DNA of 64,000 nt from Petunia secreta (lineage: Eukaryota; Streptophyta; Magnoliopsida; Solanales; Solanaceae). Below, in pieces: positions 33,920 to 44,990 of this stretch. The notes below the pieces were generated by a model that was given only the letters and a program-made list of their open reading frames with translations, was not told the origin of the DNA and made no database searches. Made by a program: the position numbers and the translations under genes. The DNA lies in the NCBI GenBank assembly GCA_029990175.1, contig JARKIP010000023.1, positions 26,059,501 to 26,123,500 of the forward strand, given 5' to 3'. Every line of letters starts with the position of its first letter. Within the stretch, counting starts at the first letter, position 1.

Positions 33920-34640
33920 ACCACACACTATGTCGTTCTTCTCGTCGGGCTGTCTACCCTTTCTCATGTCAATCCTTTCACTGGGTTGTCTACCCTCCAG
34001 GCTGTCTACCTCTTATTATGCCAAACTGTGCATCGGGCTGTCTACCCTTTGCTATGCCAAACCTCACATCGGGCTGTCTACCCTCTGTCATGCTAAACTT
34101 TACATAGGGCTGTCTACCCTCTGTCATGCCAAGCTTTTCACAAGGTTGTCTACCCTCAAAGCTGTGTACCCTTTGCCATGTCAAACATCATATCGGGCTA
34201 TCTACCCTCTGTCATGCAAAAATTCTCACAGGACTGTCTACCCTTTGTCATGCCAAACTTCATATTGGGTTGTCTACCCTCTATCATGCCAAACTTCTCA
34301 CAAGGCTGTCTACCCTCAGGGTTGTCTACCCTTTTCCATGCCAAACTTCTCATCTGGCTGTCTACCCTCTGTCATGCCAAACTTCTCACAGGGCTGTTTA
34401 CCCTCAGGGCTGTCTACCCTTTTCCATGTCAACTAAACTTTGCATCAGGCTCTCTACCCTCTGTCATGCCAAACTTCTCACAGGGCTATCTATCCTTTGC
34501 CATGTCAAACTTCGCATCGGGCTGTCTGCCCTCTGTCATGCCAAACATCTCACAGGGCTGTCTACCCTCAGGGATGTCTACCCTTTATCATGCCAATCCT
34601 TTCACCGGGCTGTCTAGCCTCCAAGTTTTCCACCCTGCAA
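33920..34640 (-). repeat. 36-bp tandem array in 3' UTR of G
   Basis: About 18 units containing GGGCTGTCTACCCTCTGTCA and TGCCAAACTTCTCACA, with occasional short 17-bp insert units (for example near 34310 and 34395). It lies about 300 bp inside the PPT. Tandem arrays in the 3' UTR are established for Ogre/Tat elements. Confidence 0.92.
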
Positions 34641-34866
34641 GATAAAATCATAGTGAAAGGAAGCTAAATACTTTCTCGTCAGGAGATGTTTTCCTGTCGT
34701 GTCGGGCTATGTACCCTTGTTCCTGCATTCAAAGAAAGATTTGTGAGTTGTGCGGAAGGGATGGTTTAGTTTGTGCATTATTGGCTTGCTTTGCGCCTGC
34801 TTCTTTCGGATGTCGGTACCTCGGTCGAGCTGATAGGGATATATATAAAGAAAAAAATAATGTAAA

Positions 34867-37059
34867 TGTTGAACCCCAAAAATTACCCCGAAAAGGATAA
34901 ATTCCGGAATATCGACAGGATGGACTAACTTTTTTGGAGTTTTTGGAGTCGCCACCCAATTTAAGGAAAACAGGGAACCAAATTAACAAATCCGTGCAAA
35001 ACTCCGTTTTAGGAAAAAGGCGGTCTTTCTTTCAGAGTTTCTAAAGGTAAGAGGTTTTGTTAATTGTGGAAGAAGGTTTTTAAGGCACTTCCGAAATTCC
35101 GTAAAAAAAAAACGGTTAATCCGACAGGTTTCCAAAACATTTGCAAAATATGCTTTTCTAGAAAATTTATCTAAAAATAATTAATAGAAATAAAACTTAT
35201 TTATAAAAAATATTTAATTTGCAAGCATTTTGCTAAATGGCCCCAGTTTGCAATAAATTAAATAACGACTTTAAAATAAAAGGCAATGAACATAAAGCAA
35301 AGCAATCAATCAAATAATCATATATAATCAAAGGTTCATTTTACAAATAAATTGTACAAATTCTATCAAGTCTAACTATATAAATAATGAGAATAAGTTC
35401 AAAAGGTAGAACCCGAGCGCGGCATATTCATTCAATCAAAGGTACCTCGCTAAACAAACAAAATGAAATTGGATTAGTACGATAATAAAGCGTAATAACC
35501 AATGAAAAATAAAATACTAATAATAAATTAATAAAGTAATAATAATAATAAAAATAATAAAAATAATAATATATAATAGTAGTAATAAAAATAATAATAA
35601 TAATAGTAAAGGGGTGTTTGTTTTTGCAAAATTTAGGCTCAGGTTTGTATGGTGCGTCATGTAGAGGCTCGGGATGTTGGTACAGTTGCAAACACGCCGG
35701 CCGGTCGTGTTGCCATGCCAAGTACCAATTCCGTTGCTCTATTCAACTTGCTTTGCGTTAAAGTGCATGCATTCATCATCGCCTATTTGCTTTAGGGACA
35801 CGGGGACGGGACCGTTCAAGCGTAGTATCATGTTCGAATCAATCCCGAGGCCTCAATACGTGTATATGTATTTTTTTCATTGGCCAATTAGCGTAGTATT
35901 TGTCCAAATCAATTCAATATTCCATAATGGATAAAATTTATCCAAAATGGATTCCCATACTCAGAAAACCTAGTTAATGCATGCACAGTAGTCCAACCAT
36001 GTGAACGAGTCAATTGCATCTCAATAATCCAACAGAGTGGAATTGTTCAGTGAAATAATCCAACAGATTTGAACGGGTCAATCAGAAACAACGATAGGCC
36101 ACACAATAAACAGTCAAAAATGATCCGGCTCCAAATAATGATAAGTAACAGAAGAGTAATGGAAATGAGGACAAAACTATAACACAACAAAAGGATTAGT
36201 CAAAATAAAGAAGACCAAACAGAGGTCAATCAAAGGCTAGAAACCCATCATTAATCGCTGGTCAAACCAGTGGGGTTCTAGCAATGCAGAGAGGCAAGTG
36301 ACCGAAGAACAAAGATTTCGGTGAGAATGTCGATGATAAACAGGACCAAAATCAGATTCACAGTCATAGCAGCGGTGAAAGGGAGGAGCGACACAAGTTT
36401 ACTTGACGGCGTCACTACAACTCCGATCGCCTCTCGATTTCAGTCACAGATCTGAGAAACGGATAAAGTTTCCAGTGGATTTGTCACCGATAGTGGGGAT
36501 TTTAGTTCCCTTTTATGGACGTGAACCCCCTTTCCCGATTTCCCTGATTCTGCACTCCCTCCGTTTGGATTTTCCGGTGGTGGTGTTATATCTCCACTGC
36601 CATCGCTACTCCATTTAACTCCCTCACTGGTGGTGATATGTATATGTGGATTTCTGGATCTGAAGTATATGATGAGTATTGTGGGGAAGATGAATGAATG
36701 ATAGTGGGTTTGTGTAGATGGGTTATGGTGTTTTTGTGTATGTATATGAATGTATGTGGATCTGATTTTTTGTGTTATAATGTAAAGGAGAGGAGGATTG
36801 TTTAGTGATGAAGATGATGAATTATGGTTGTGGGCTAGGGTTTTAGAATTTATAGGGAGAGGGTTAGGGCTTTATTTTAGAATTTGGGCTACGAAAATTA
36901 TAAATGCGCATTGCGTAAAATAGGCCGGGACTTAAAGCCAAAAAAAATTATGACCCTTTTTTGTTAAAATTATGAGCTTAATTTATTCTAAAAATTAACC
37001 TTATTTTAAACATAATTAGACGCTAATTGAAAATTTCGGGAGAAAATTGGGTGTCAACA
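34867..37059 (-). repeat. 3' LTR of H
   Basis: Plus-strand ends TGTTGAACCCC and GGTGTCAACA, 2,193 bp. It contains an (AAT)n run at about 35521-35612. Its first about 1.06 kb matches 41524-42577 with scattered substitutions and a different microsatellite length. Confidence 0.9.
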
Positions 37060-37117
37060 GCTGCCCCTCTTTTACCTGAAAAGGATGAAAGAGTTTTCAA
37101 GGTAAAAGAAAGTTGAC
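37053..37117 (-). other. Stem-loop across LTR edge and PPT (H)
   Basis: Outer stem GTCAAC (37053-37058) pairs with GTTGAC (37112-37117). Inner stem TTTTACCTGAAAA (37070-37082) pairs with TTTTCAAGGTAAAA (37094-37107) with one bulged base. Layout equals that in G, though the inner stem sequence differs. Confidence 0.75.
37060..37071 (-). other. Polypurine tract of H
   Basis: Minus strand AAGAGGGGCAGC directly before the 3' LTR start TGTTGACACC. Confidence 0.8.
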
Positions 37118-37915
37118 GTGAAAGCCAATTTTGTCACGGTAAAGCCAAGAATCTGATTCCTAGGATCAAAATGCAAGGCTTATGGACATGGCTGAACTCC
37201 GGTTTCTGAGTTGCCTACATATCTCAGGCTGAAAGAGAATCAGGCCATATGTAGTTCGACGCGATTTGAAAATCAAAGACGAGATAGTAACGACTACTCA
37301 AGCGCGGGAAAAGAGGCTTGTAATCACCCAAGTTATGAAAATGTGGTCGACGACACACCCATAAAGAGGGGTTTACAGGGACATAGCTTCCACTGCATCT
37401 CGATAACCGAGCCATCTTGTCTTCAATCTCAAATCTCAGACTCAGGGTTAACAAGAGACTTACCTCTAGGGTGGATGACTTATGCGGGTACGATTCTTCA
37501 AGTCTTCGTTGACGAGTCTAGCTCATATCAACGATTTCCCCGTTTCATTGCTAAGAAAAGCTCCATGTTATGCTCCAAACGTTGTTGCGGTGCTGCTAAA
37601 AATCCTGTAATAATCTCAACAAGCGGTAAGCGTGCAACTGCTAATAAACTGTAATAATTGGAATAAGAAATAGATAAAGTGATAAAATTGTAAATGCGGG
37701 TTGCGGTATCATCGTTAAGTTCTTCATTCGATCAACTGACAAGGTACTCCGCCCGGAGAACCTCTAAGCTGATCCTTATTCTGAAACAATAAAGCCAGAC
37801 AATAAGTAAAGCGATAACGAATCGTAAAGTGCAAGGTTTTCATAAAATAAGTTGACTAACGAGACATAATATCTCAAGTGGACTTGTCCAATCTATAGTC
37901 TATGCAGGTAACATA

Positions 37916-38032
37916 ATGTTCATTTATAAGGCGAACGAGCCCAAAATTCAATTATAAGGCGAATGAGCCCAAAACATTCAATTATAAGGCGAACGAGCCC
38001 AAAACGTTCAATATAAGGTGAACGAGCCTAAA
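37916..38032 (-). repeat. About 30-bp tandem repeat, 4 units (H)
   Basis: Units carry AAGGCGAACGAGCCCAAAA and TTCAATTAT. In the H internal region near the 3' LTR. Confidence 0.85.
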
Positions 38033-38340
38033 TTTGATTGAAGCCTGCAAAACAAAGTTGTAAATTGGATTAATTGAGGCAAGATAATGCAAAACAAATA
38101 AGCAAAACTGGGTCGTGTTGCTTGTATTGATAGTGATGCAAAGTGTTGAATGCTCCCTTCAGTTCATATTGAATCTGATGTTCGACTTCTGCAAATTTAA
38201 AGTAAATGCGTTAGAAAACGAGTGAATAATAAAGCAAAAGCTATAATGAAAAAAAAGAAGAAATAGATTTGCGCTGCATATGCGACAAGGCGAATAATCT
38301 TTAAGAAACTGATGGTTGACGGTAGGAACAATAACAAAAG

Positions 38341-38630
38341 AGCCTTCAATTGTCTATGATAGGTTTCAGAATAATGCTTCCAATTGCTTATGGTAGGCTT
38401 CAAATGATAATGATGTCTTCGCTTGCTCACGATAGACTTGATAATAAGACCCCCTAATTGCTTACGGTAGGATCAATAACAAAAGAGCCTTCAATTGTCT
38501 ATGATAGGCTTCAGAATAATGCCTCCAATTGCTTATGGTAGGCTTCAATGCTAATGAAGTCTTCGCTTGCTCACGACAGACTCATAATAAGGCCCTCGAT
38601 TGCTTACGGTAGGCATGACGTAATTTGTAA
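38341..38630 (-). repeat. 145-bp repeat, 2 units, each of ~40-bp subunits (H)
   Basis: AGCCTTCAATTGTCTATGAT recurs at 38341 and 38486. Within each unit, related subunits (AATTGCTTATGGTAGGCTTC; CGCTTGCTCACGA) repeat about every 35-40 bp. Confidence 0.8.
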
Positions 38631-38964
38631 GTGCAAGCTGCAATATCTTTGATAAACGGTCTTCTCATCCATTGGCGAAGCAATAAAGTAAGTGCGAAGG
38701 CATAGTGCAAATCCTTTTCAACAATCATGAAAAATCAACTGGCAAGCCGGTCGGGCCTGAAGCAAGGAGGGTCTTGAAGTTGATTGTCTACAAATCAGCT
38801 GGTGATCTGATCCGGCACAAAGCAAGGAGGGTCTCATGGCTGACCTGTTAACCTGTTAAACTAAAAATAAAGCAAGTCATAATATAAAGCAAGTGCAAAG
38901 GCATAATTGAAAGCAAGTGCAAAGCAATTTAGCGTGAAACATAAAGCAACGCAAAAGCGATTTA

Positions 38965-39330
38965 GCGAATCAACAGGCGCGAAAATCCAACAAGAGAGAA
39001 GCCCCGCCTGGTGGTCAACCTGAAGAATGTATAGCAAGGCATCAATTTTAAAGCAAGTGCGACGATAAAATTTAAAGCAAGTGCAAAGAAAAGCAGTGCG
39101 GGAATGCAGAGCAATGCAAGTGCCATTTGGCGAATCAATAGGCGAGATAGTCCAACAAAGGGAATCCTCGTAGCCGATGGTCAACCTGAAAGAGTAAAGC
39201 AAGGTGTTAATTTTAAAGTAAGTGCGAACACAAAATTTAAAGCAAGTGCAAAGCAAAGTAATGCGGAAATGTTGTCAGTGCGATAGCCATTAATAAAACA
39301 ATTGGCGTGACAATCCGGAAAGGATGGCCT
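38965..39330 (-). repeat. 165-bp repeat, 2 units plus a diverged third (H)
   Basis: GCGAATCAAcAGGCG at 38965 and GCGAATCAATAGGCG at 39130 start parallel stretches containing AAATTTAAAGCAAGTGCAAAG. A weaker third copy begins near 39295. The remaining H internal sequence, 39331-41506, has no recognised gene. Confidence 0.75.
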
Positions 39331-41506
39331 TGTGCGGATTATCGCCTGAAACCAAGCGATGCCCTATTTGGCTTAGTTTTGAAAACACAAAGCAAGCCTC
39401 GGCTTTGTCGCCTATTAGGAATGAAAATCATAGGGGGTAGAAATGCCGCCTGTTCGGCAATAACTCATGACAAAGCATAATGCTTTAAGTTATAAAAGGC
39501 AATGCGACGCAATCTGCAAGGCAACTTTGGATGCGCGTTCAATAAATTGTCCATCCATGATGCGAATGATCCTTTCATTGCAAGCTTTCATGTTCCTACT
39601 CTCAAAGAAAAATTGTTAGTTTTGGAGAGGGAGGGGGAAGCGTTTGATTTGTGCAGATCTTGCTGCTTCCTCGTTTTCATCGGACTTGGATTTGCGAATT
39701 GCTCTCAGAAACTTGGCTCATGAACTCAAATAGCATAGATTTTGAAAAATAGAGGCAACATAAAAATATTTTAATGCAATATAGCGAGTGAAATAAGCAC
39801 GCAAATGAAGTCAAAGACTCATTTTGAATATTTTGCCTTGACTTAAACTTGTAACATATTTTAGAATAAACTGAACGTCTTTTGTCTTAGACTTTGCACT
39901 GTTTGCTTAACCAATTTCAAAGTTCTTGCAACTCATCTTTAATAACCAACGCCGCTTCTTGCAAAATTCTGCCCCAGTTATTATCTTTCGCATCTCCAAC
40001 TCGTTTTGCAAAAATTGCCCCAGTTGTCCTTCTTGGGGGAAAATAAAAATTTAAATGCTAAAGGGTCGAGCCCGATGGGGGAGCCTACGTATCCCTCCTT
40101 GGGAATCAGACCGTGCGTAGTTCTGCATCACTGCTTCAATACTATATACCAACAAATAAAAGCTGCCCTAGGTGAAGTTCTAACAGTATTGCGATATCCA
40201 AAGAGCGCAGACAATAACTTTTCAGTGCATCGCTTTCAATTTGTTCAGTTGCTTTGCCATACGTCACAAGCAAAACTTTGGGAGGTTTATCAATTTTAGT
40301 TTTGAAACAGAAACAAATGCAAGAGTAAATAATATAATAAGAATGCGATGCATTTTATTTCAATTTTGATAAATTCAAAATGAGTTGACTCAGATTAACA
40401 TAAGCTTTAAAGTACAATGCAATTCAGGGCCTCAATCTGAATTAAAATTAAAAATAATGCTACTAAGTTCAATTGCCAAGTTCTTTCAAACAATGCCATT
40501 AGCTTCTGGTACTGCATCGTTCACGAGCTAGAGCGTCTACCATCAATCAGATCTCGAATCCTTTGCGTGGTGAATGGTCAGCCACTTCACAAATCCAACA
40601 TTTGCTAGAGAAATAAACAAAATAAAAGAAACCTCTCAAAGGGTAACTAAGATAGTTTGCATGTCATTCATGAGATTGCATACAAGCAAGCAAAACCTAG
40701 TATTTAACGCATTTTGAGCAAATAAAGCAAGGCAGGCAATTAACATGTGACAATCACAAGTAGTTGAACGTAAATAAATATGCAAACGCGTCCTGCCCTG
40801 TAAGGTACCTCTTTGTGCCAGAGGTAGGCCTAATCGCCAAGTTGCACGCACATGTGGTTATTATAACGACGCAAGCCGTTTGTCAATGCAACATCTGAGA
40901 TATAAATAAACCGACATAATTGTCAAATTCTCAAATTTGACATGGCAAATGGTTTGGGATTCGTAATAATATCCACACGATCACATAATATGCAGTGTCG
41001 TTGGGATTCAATATCCCGTCAACAAAAAGGCGGTTTCTTAATTCCTGGAAACGGTATCAAGGACCGGGTCCAAACTAAGATGTATATGCATGCATGACCT
41101 AATCTCCTTCTAAGAGTGGGCTAACAGTTGAGGCTGACTCGACCTATGCGGGATAGACCTGGCCTCACAATGCAGTAGAACTGGCCATGACAAAACCAGT
41201 CAATCTCAATATCCCGAACTTACTTTTGGTGACACGAAAGAAGTTTCAAAGAGTGAGGTAAGGGCAATGCCCTTCCTGCATAACTACCCGTCAAGCGGGT
41301 GCCCCGTGATGAAATCGAGGAGGTGAAAGAGAATTGACAGGCTCCATGAGGGAGGAAATATGAACGGAATGCGAACTATGCACAAATAAAATATAATACA
41401 TGGTTTCCATAACAAACCAAACAAACAGATATAATAAAGCAAATAACTTAGGCATGCCAGTTGCAAATAATTGGAAACCTTTATGGTCAAAACCTTTATT
41501 GCTCCA

Positions 41507-41520
41507 CAGCGGAGTCGCCA
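41507..41520 (-). other. Primer binding site, tRNA-Arg type (H)
   Basis: Minus strand TGGCGACTCCGCTG, the complement of the plant tRNA-Arg(ACG) 3' end and the site used by Ogre/Tat elements. The LTR starts 3 bases away at 41524. Confidence 0.87.
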
Positions 41521-41523
41521 TGC

Positions 41524-42577
41524 TGTTGAACCCCAAAAATTACCCCGAAAAGGATAAATTCCAGAATATCGATAGGATGGACTAACTCTTTTGGAGTTTT
41601 TGGAGTCGCCACCCAATTTAAGAAAAACAGGGAACCAAATTAACAAATGCGTGCAAAACTCCGTTTTAGGAAAAAGATGGTCTTTCTTTCAGAGGTTCTA
41701 AAGATAAGAGGTTTTGTTAATTTCGGAAGAAGGTTTTTAAGGCACTTCCGAAATTCCGTAAAAAAAACGGTTAATCCGACAGGTTTCCAAAACATTTGCA
41801 AAATATGCTTTTCTAGAAAATTTATCTAAAAATAATTAATTGAAATAAAACTTGTTTATAAAAATATTTAATTTGCACGCATTTTGCTAAATGGCCCCAG
41901 TTAGCAATAAAGTAAATAACGACTTTAAATTAAAAGCAATGAACATAAAGTAAAGTAATCAATCAAATAATCATATATAATCAAAGGTTCATTTTACAAA
42001 TAAATTGTACAAATTCTATCAAGTCTAACTACATAAATAATGAGAATAAGTTCAAAAGGTAGAACCCGGGAGCGGCATATTCATTCAATCAAAGGTACCT
42101 CGCAAAACAAACAAAATGAAATTGGATTAGTACGATAATAAAGCGTAATAACCAATGAAAAATAAAATACTAATAATAAATTAATAAAGTAATAATAATA
42201 ATAGTAGTAATAATAATAATAATAATAATAATAATTATTATTATAATATATAATAGTAGTAATAAGAATAATAATAATAGTAAAGGGGTGTTTGTTTTTG
42301 CAAAATTTAGGCTTAGGTTTGTATGGCGCGTCATGTAGAGGCTCGGGATGTTGGTACGGTTGCAAACACGCCGGCCGGTCGTGTTGCCATGCCAAGTACC
42401 AATTCCGTTGCTCTATTCAACTTGCTTTGCGTTAAAGTGCATACATTCATCATCGCCTATTTGCTTTAGGGACACGGGGACGGGACCGTTCAAGCGTAGT
42501 ATCATGTTCGAATCAATCCCGAGGCCTCAATACGTGTATATGTATTTTTTTTCATTGGCCAATTAGCGTAGTATTTG
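41524..42577 (-). repeat. 5' LTR of H, truncated
   Basis: Matches 34867-35925 until GTAGTATTTG, then changes abruptly to RNase H coding sequence of element I. The missing half is the transcriptional upstream part of the 5' LTR. An (AAT/ATT)n run of about 100 bp lies at 42180-42285. Confidence 0.88.
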
Positions 42578-43629
42578 AGAGGATCCATCCTTGATATCAA
42601 TAAAGTTGCATATGATGCTAGGTAGTGTCTCAACTTTTTGCGCTATCCAAGTCAGTGCACAGCAAGTGCGCTCTAGCTGTGTGTACATGGCTTCGTAGGG
42701 AGTGAACTTCTTACTCAGGTAGTATATCACTTGTTCTTTTCTCCCAGTTGATTCATGTTGTCCCATACACGTCCGAATGTTGAATCTACCACAGACAGGT
42801 ACAAGATCAAAGGCCGTCCAGGTTTGGGTAGAACTAGCACGGGAGGATAAGGCAGATACTCCTTTATCTAGTCAAATGCTTTTTGGCAGTCCTCCATCCA
42901 TTCGATTGCTGCATCTTTCTTCAATAACTTGATGATTGGTTCATAGATGATTGTGGATTGAGCTATTAATCGACTGATGTAATTGAGTTGTCCTAGGAAG
43001 CTCACGACCTCTTTCTTACTCTTCGGTGGTGGCAATTCTTTGATGGCTTTGATTTTGGATGGATCTAACTCGATGCCTCTTTTGCTGACAATGAAACCCA
43101 GAAGCTTCCCTGCTGGAATACTGAAAGCACATTTTGCCAGATTTAGCTTCAAGTTGTATCTATGCAAGCGATTGAAAAACTTGCGTAGATTATCGAGATG
43201 CTCTGCGCTCTCTTTGATTTGATGATCACGTCATCCACATATACTTTGATTTCTTTGTGCATCAAGTCATGGAACATGGTTGTCATTGCCCTCATTTAAG
43301 TTGCCCCAGCATTCTTTAATCCAAATGGCATAACCTTGTGGCAGTAGGTTCCTCAAGATGTAGGAAAAGCTGTCTTCTTGGCATCCTTTTCGTCCATAAG
43401 AACTTGATGGTAGCCGGCGAAACAATCCACGAAAGACTTTAGTTCATGCTTTGCACAATTTTCAATCAAGATGTGCATTTTTGGCAATGGAAAATCATCT
43501 TTCGGGCTAGCTTTATTCAGATCTCTGTTGTCTACGCAAACTCTGAGTTTCCCATCTTTCTTCGGCATTGGGACAATATTGGCTAACCAAGTCGGGTATT
43601 TGACTGTTTTCAAAGTCCCCGCATTGAGC
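42578..43629 (-). pseudogene. Ogre element I: RT and RNase H (3' block)
   Basis: RT starts at QLNAGTLKTVKYPTWLANIV, then VCVDNRDLNKASPKDDFPLP and FVDCFAGYHQVLMDEKDA. The catalytic YVDD box is at about 43228-43247 in another frame. The thumb follows as LNLAKCAFSIPAGKLLGFIV and SFLGQLNYISRLIAQSTI, then RNase H as AIYYLSKKFTPYEAMY-like wording and LERTCCALTWIAQK. There are several stops and frameshifts. It is the continuation of the block at 55773-60945: the Athila element J sits between them. The right end lacks the RT N-terminus and the left end is cut at 42577 by H. Confidence 0.85.
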
Positions 43630-44976
43630 TGTTGCTCCCAACGCACACGCAAGTATACGCGGTCGACAAGTAATAAAGTGATAAGTAGAGTATCGTTCCC
43701 ACGAGGACTATTCAGACTGGACTCTTAACAAACAATTTCTAACTAACTATCCAGGGATCTTTTTCCAATAGTGATGATTTTATTAACTAAAGAACAGTAA
43801 TTAAAATGGTGGAAATTCAGTCAAACAATGGAGCAAACTTCGGTTGTAAACAATATTAACGAGACGGTCCAGGGTCAGAGCTACGACCAATCCAGTAGAG
43901 TTTTCCAATTGATTCCACTCCTCGAATCCCGGATTACTAACTAACAGGTTAAATGTACCCGTGAAAACCTTTTGATTCTTTACGGTCTATGCAGGCTACT
44001 CCAATCCCTATATGTCTATGGGTTGAATCACGTGCACGCATTAACGAATTCTGTAATTAGTTAAGCTAGGCGAGCAACTACATGTCTATCCTACTCACAA
44101 ATTGGTTTCCCGATGCCCAGGTTCACCATCTAGCCCTACTCTTTCTTATTGCGTTCATAAATTCCCTCTTTCGAGTTCAATCTAAGAACCATAGATAATG
44201 CCTAATTATCGGGCCCTAATAATTAATCAAGTGAAATCAAGAAAGAATAAATAATCCGTTATGGGATTCAATATGTGGAATTCGATATTCAAACATCAAC
44301 CTTCATGAAACGCTCTAACCCTAGAACAAAGGATTTAGCCACGCATACTCATAATAACAACACAAGGATTTGATGAAACAATGAAATAATAATGTAATAA
44401 ATTAATGGAAGGAAGAAAAATCCTTGTTCAAGATGTTATGAGCTCTCGAATTTGCTCCAAAGTCTCCACCTCTCTCAAAAACTAAGTAGAAGAGTATTTA
44501 TAATGTTTACAAAAGCCTAGCAATTAGTTACGCCTAAGCCTAGATGAAATAGGACTTCCAAAAACCCTCCAAGGGCGCTATAGCTGGCGCCCCGTGCCTC
44601 AAACCGCGTGGAACTAAGCAGAGGACGTCGAATCTTGCACGTTACGGCCACGCCCCGTGCCACAAAACGCGCCAGAAAGTGGGCGCTATAGGGGGCGCGC
44701 CACGCCTGGAACCGCGCCAGGCCAATTCTCTGCTTTCGTCGTTCGTATCTTGCTTCGTTCCGTGCCTTCGCGTGCTCGATCCAATCCTCAATCCAAATTC
44801 AATCTTTGCTTGCTCGATTATGCTCTTCAAAGCTCCAATTGCACTTTACAACATCCTACAAGTCACACGACACAAAATCAGTGCAAAATCACATTCATCA
44901 ACTAGAAAACGGGCGAATAAAGTACTCAAACGTGAGGAAATATTAAGGAAATATAGGCATAAAATGCCAAACGTCA
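43630..44976 (-). repeat. 3' LTR of J
   Basis: Plus-strand ends TGTTGCTCCC and AAACGTCA (minus strand: TGACGTTTGG...GGGAGCAACA), 1,347 bp. A GC-rich stretch at 44565-44720 contains several GGCGC/GCGCC words. The open frames there are fortuitous. Confidence 0.9.
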
Positions 44977-44990
44977 CCACCCCACACTTG
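44977..44990 (-). other. Polypurine tract of J
   Basis: Minus strand AAGTGTGGGGTGG directly upstream of the 3' LTR start TGACGTTTGG. Confidence 0.82.

Larger units (their letters stand above)
29868..34866 (-). mobile_element. G: 3' end of a Tat/Ogre element (3' LTR plus 3' UTR)
   Basis: The minus-strand order from right to left is 3' UTR with tandem array, purine-rich tract, then the 3' LTR. Nothing coding is present: the element is cut at 34866 by element H. LTR wording (GGAGTCTCCATCTAA; GAAGAAGGTGTTAGGCACTT) parallels the H LTR (GGAGTCGCCACCC; GAAGAAGG-TTTTAAGGCACTT), placing both in the Tat/Ogre lineage. Confidence 0.75.
34867..42577 (-). mobile_element. H: coding-free Tat/Ogre derivative (LARD-like)
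   Basis: Minus-strand order: truncated 5' LTR (41524-42577), tRNA-Arg primer site, 4.4 kb internal region without gag or pol, PPT and full 3' LTR (34867-37059). The internal region shares a segment (about 40790-40830, with TGTGCCAGAGGTAGG) with the ORF1-gag spacer of Ogre element I (59660-59720), so H derives from that lineage. It is inserted in the 3' UTR of G on the left and joins Ogre I RNase H on the right. Confidence 0.83.

Noticed and set aside
33786..34667. Plus-strand open frames of up to 216 codons rich in C-L-P-S repeats
   Set aside because: They are translations of the 36-bp array (12 codons per unit) in the 3' UTR of G, open in several frames and antisense to the element.
36403..36618. 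Plus-strand 71-codon frame as a host gene exon
   Set aside because: It lies inside the 3' LTR of H, has no motif and no neighbouring exon signals.
1332..39330. Regular repeats as a possible CRISPR array
   Set aside because: Repeats are contiguous or degenerate with no unique spacers, the genome is a plant, and no cas-like gene exists.
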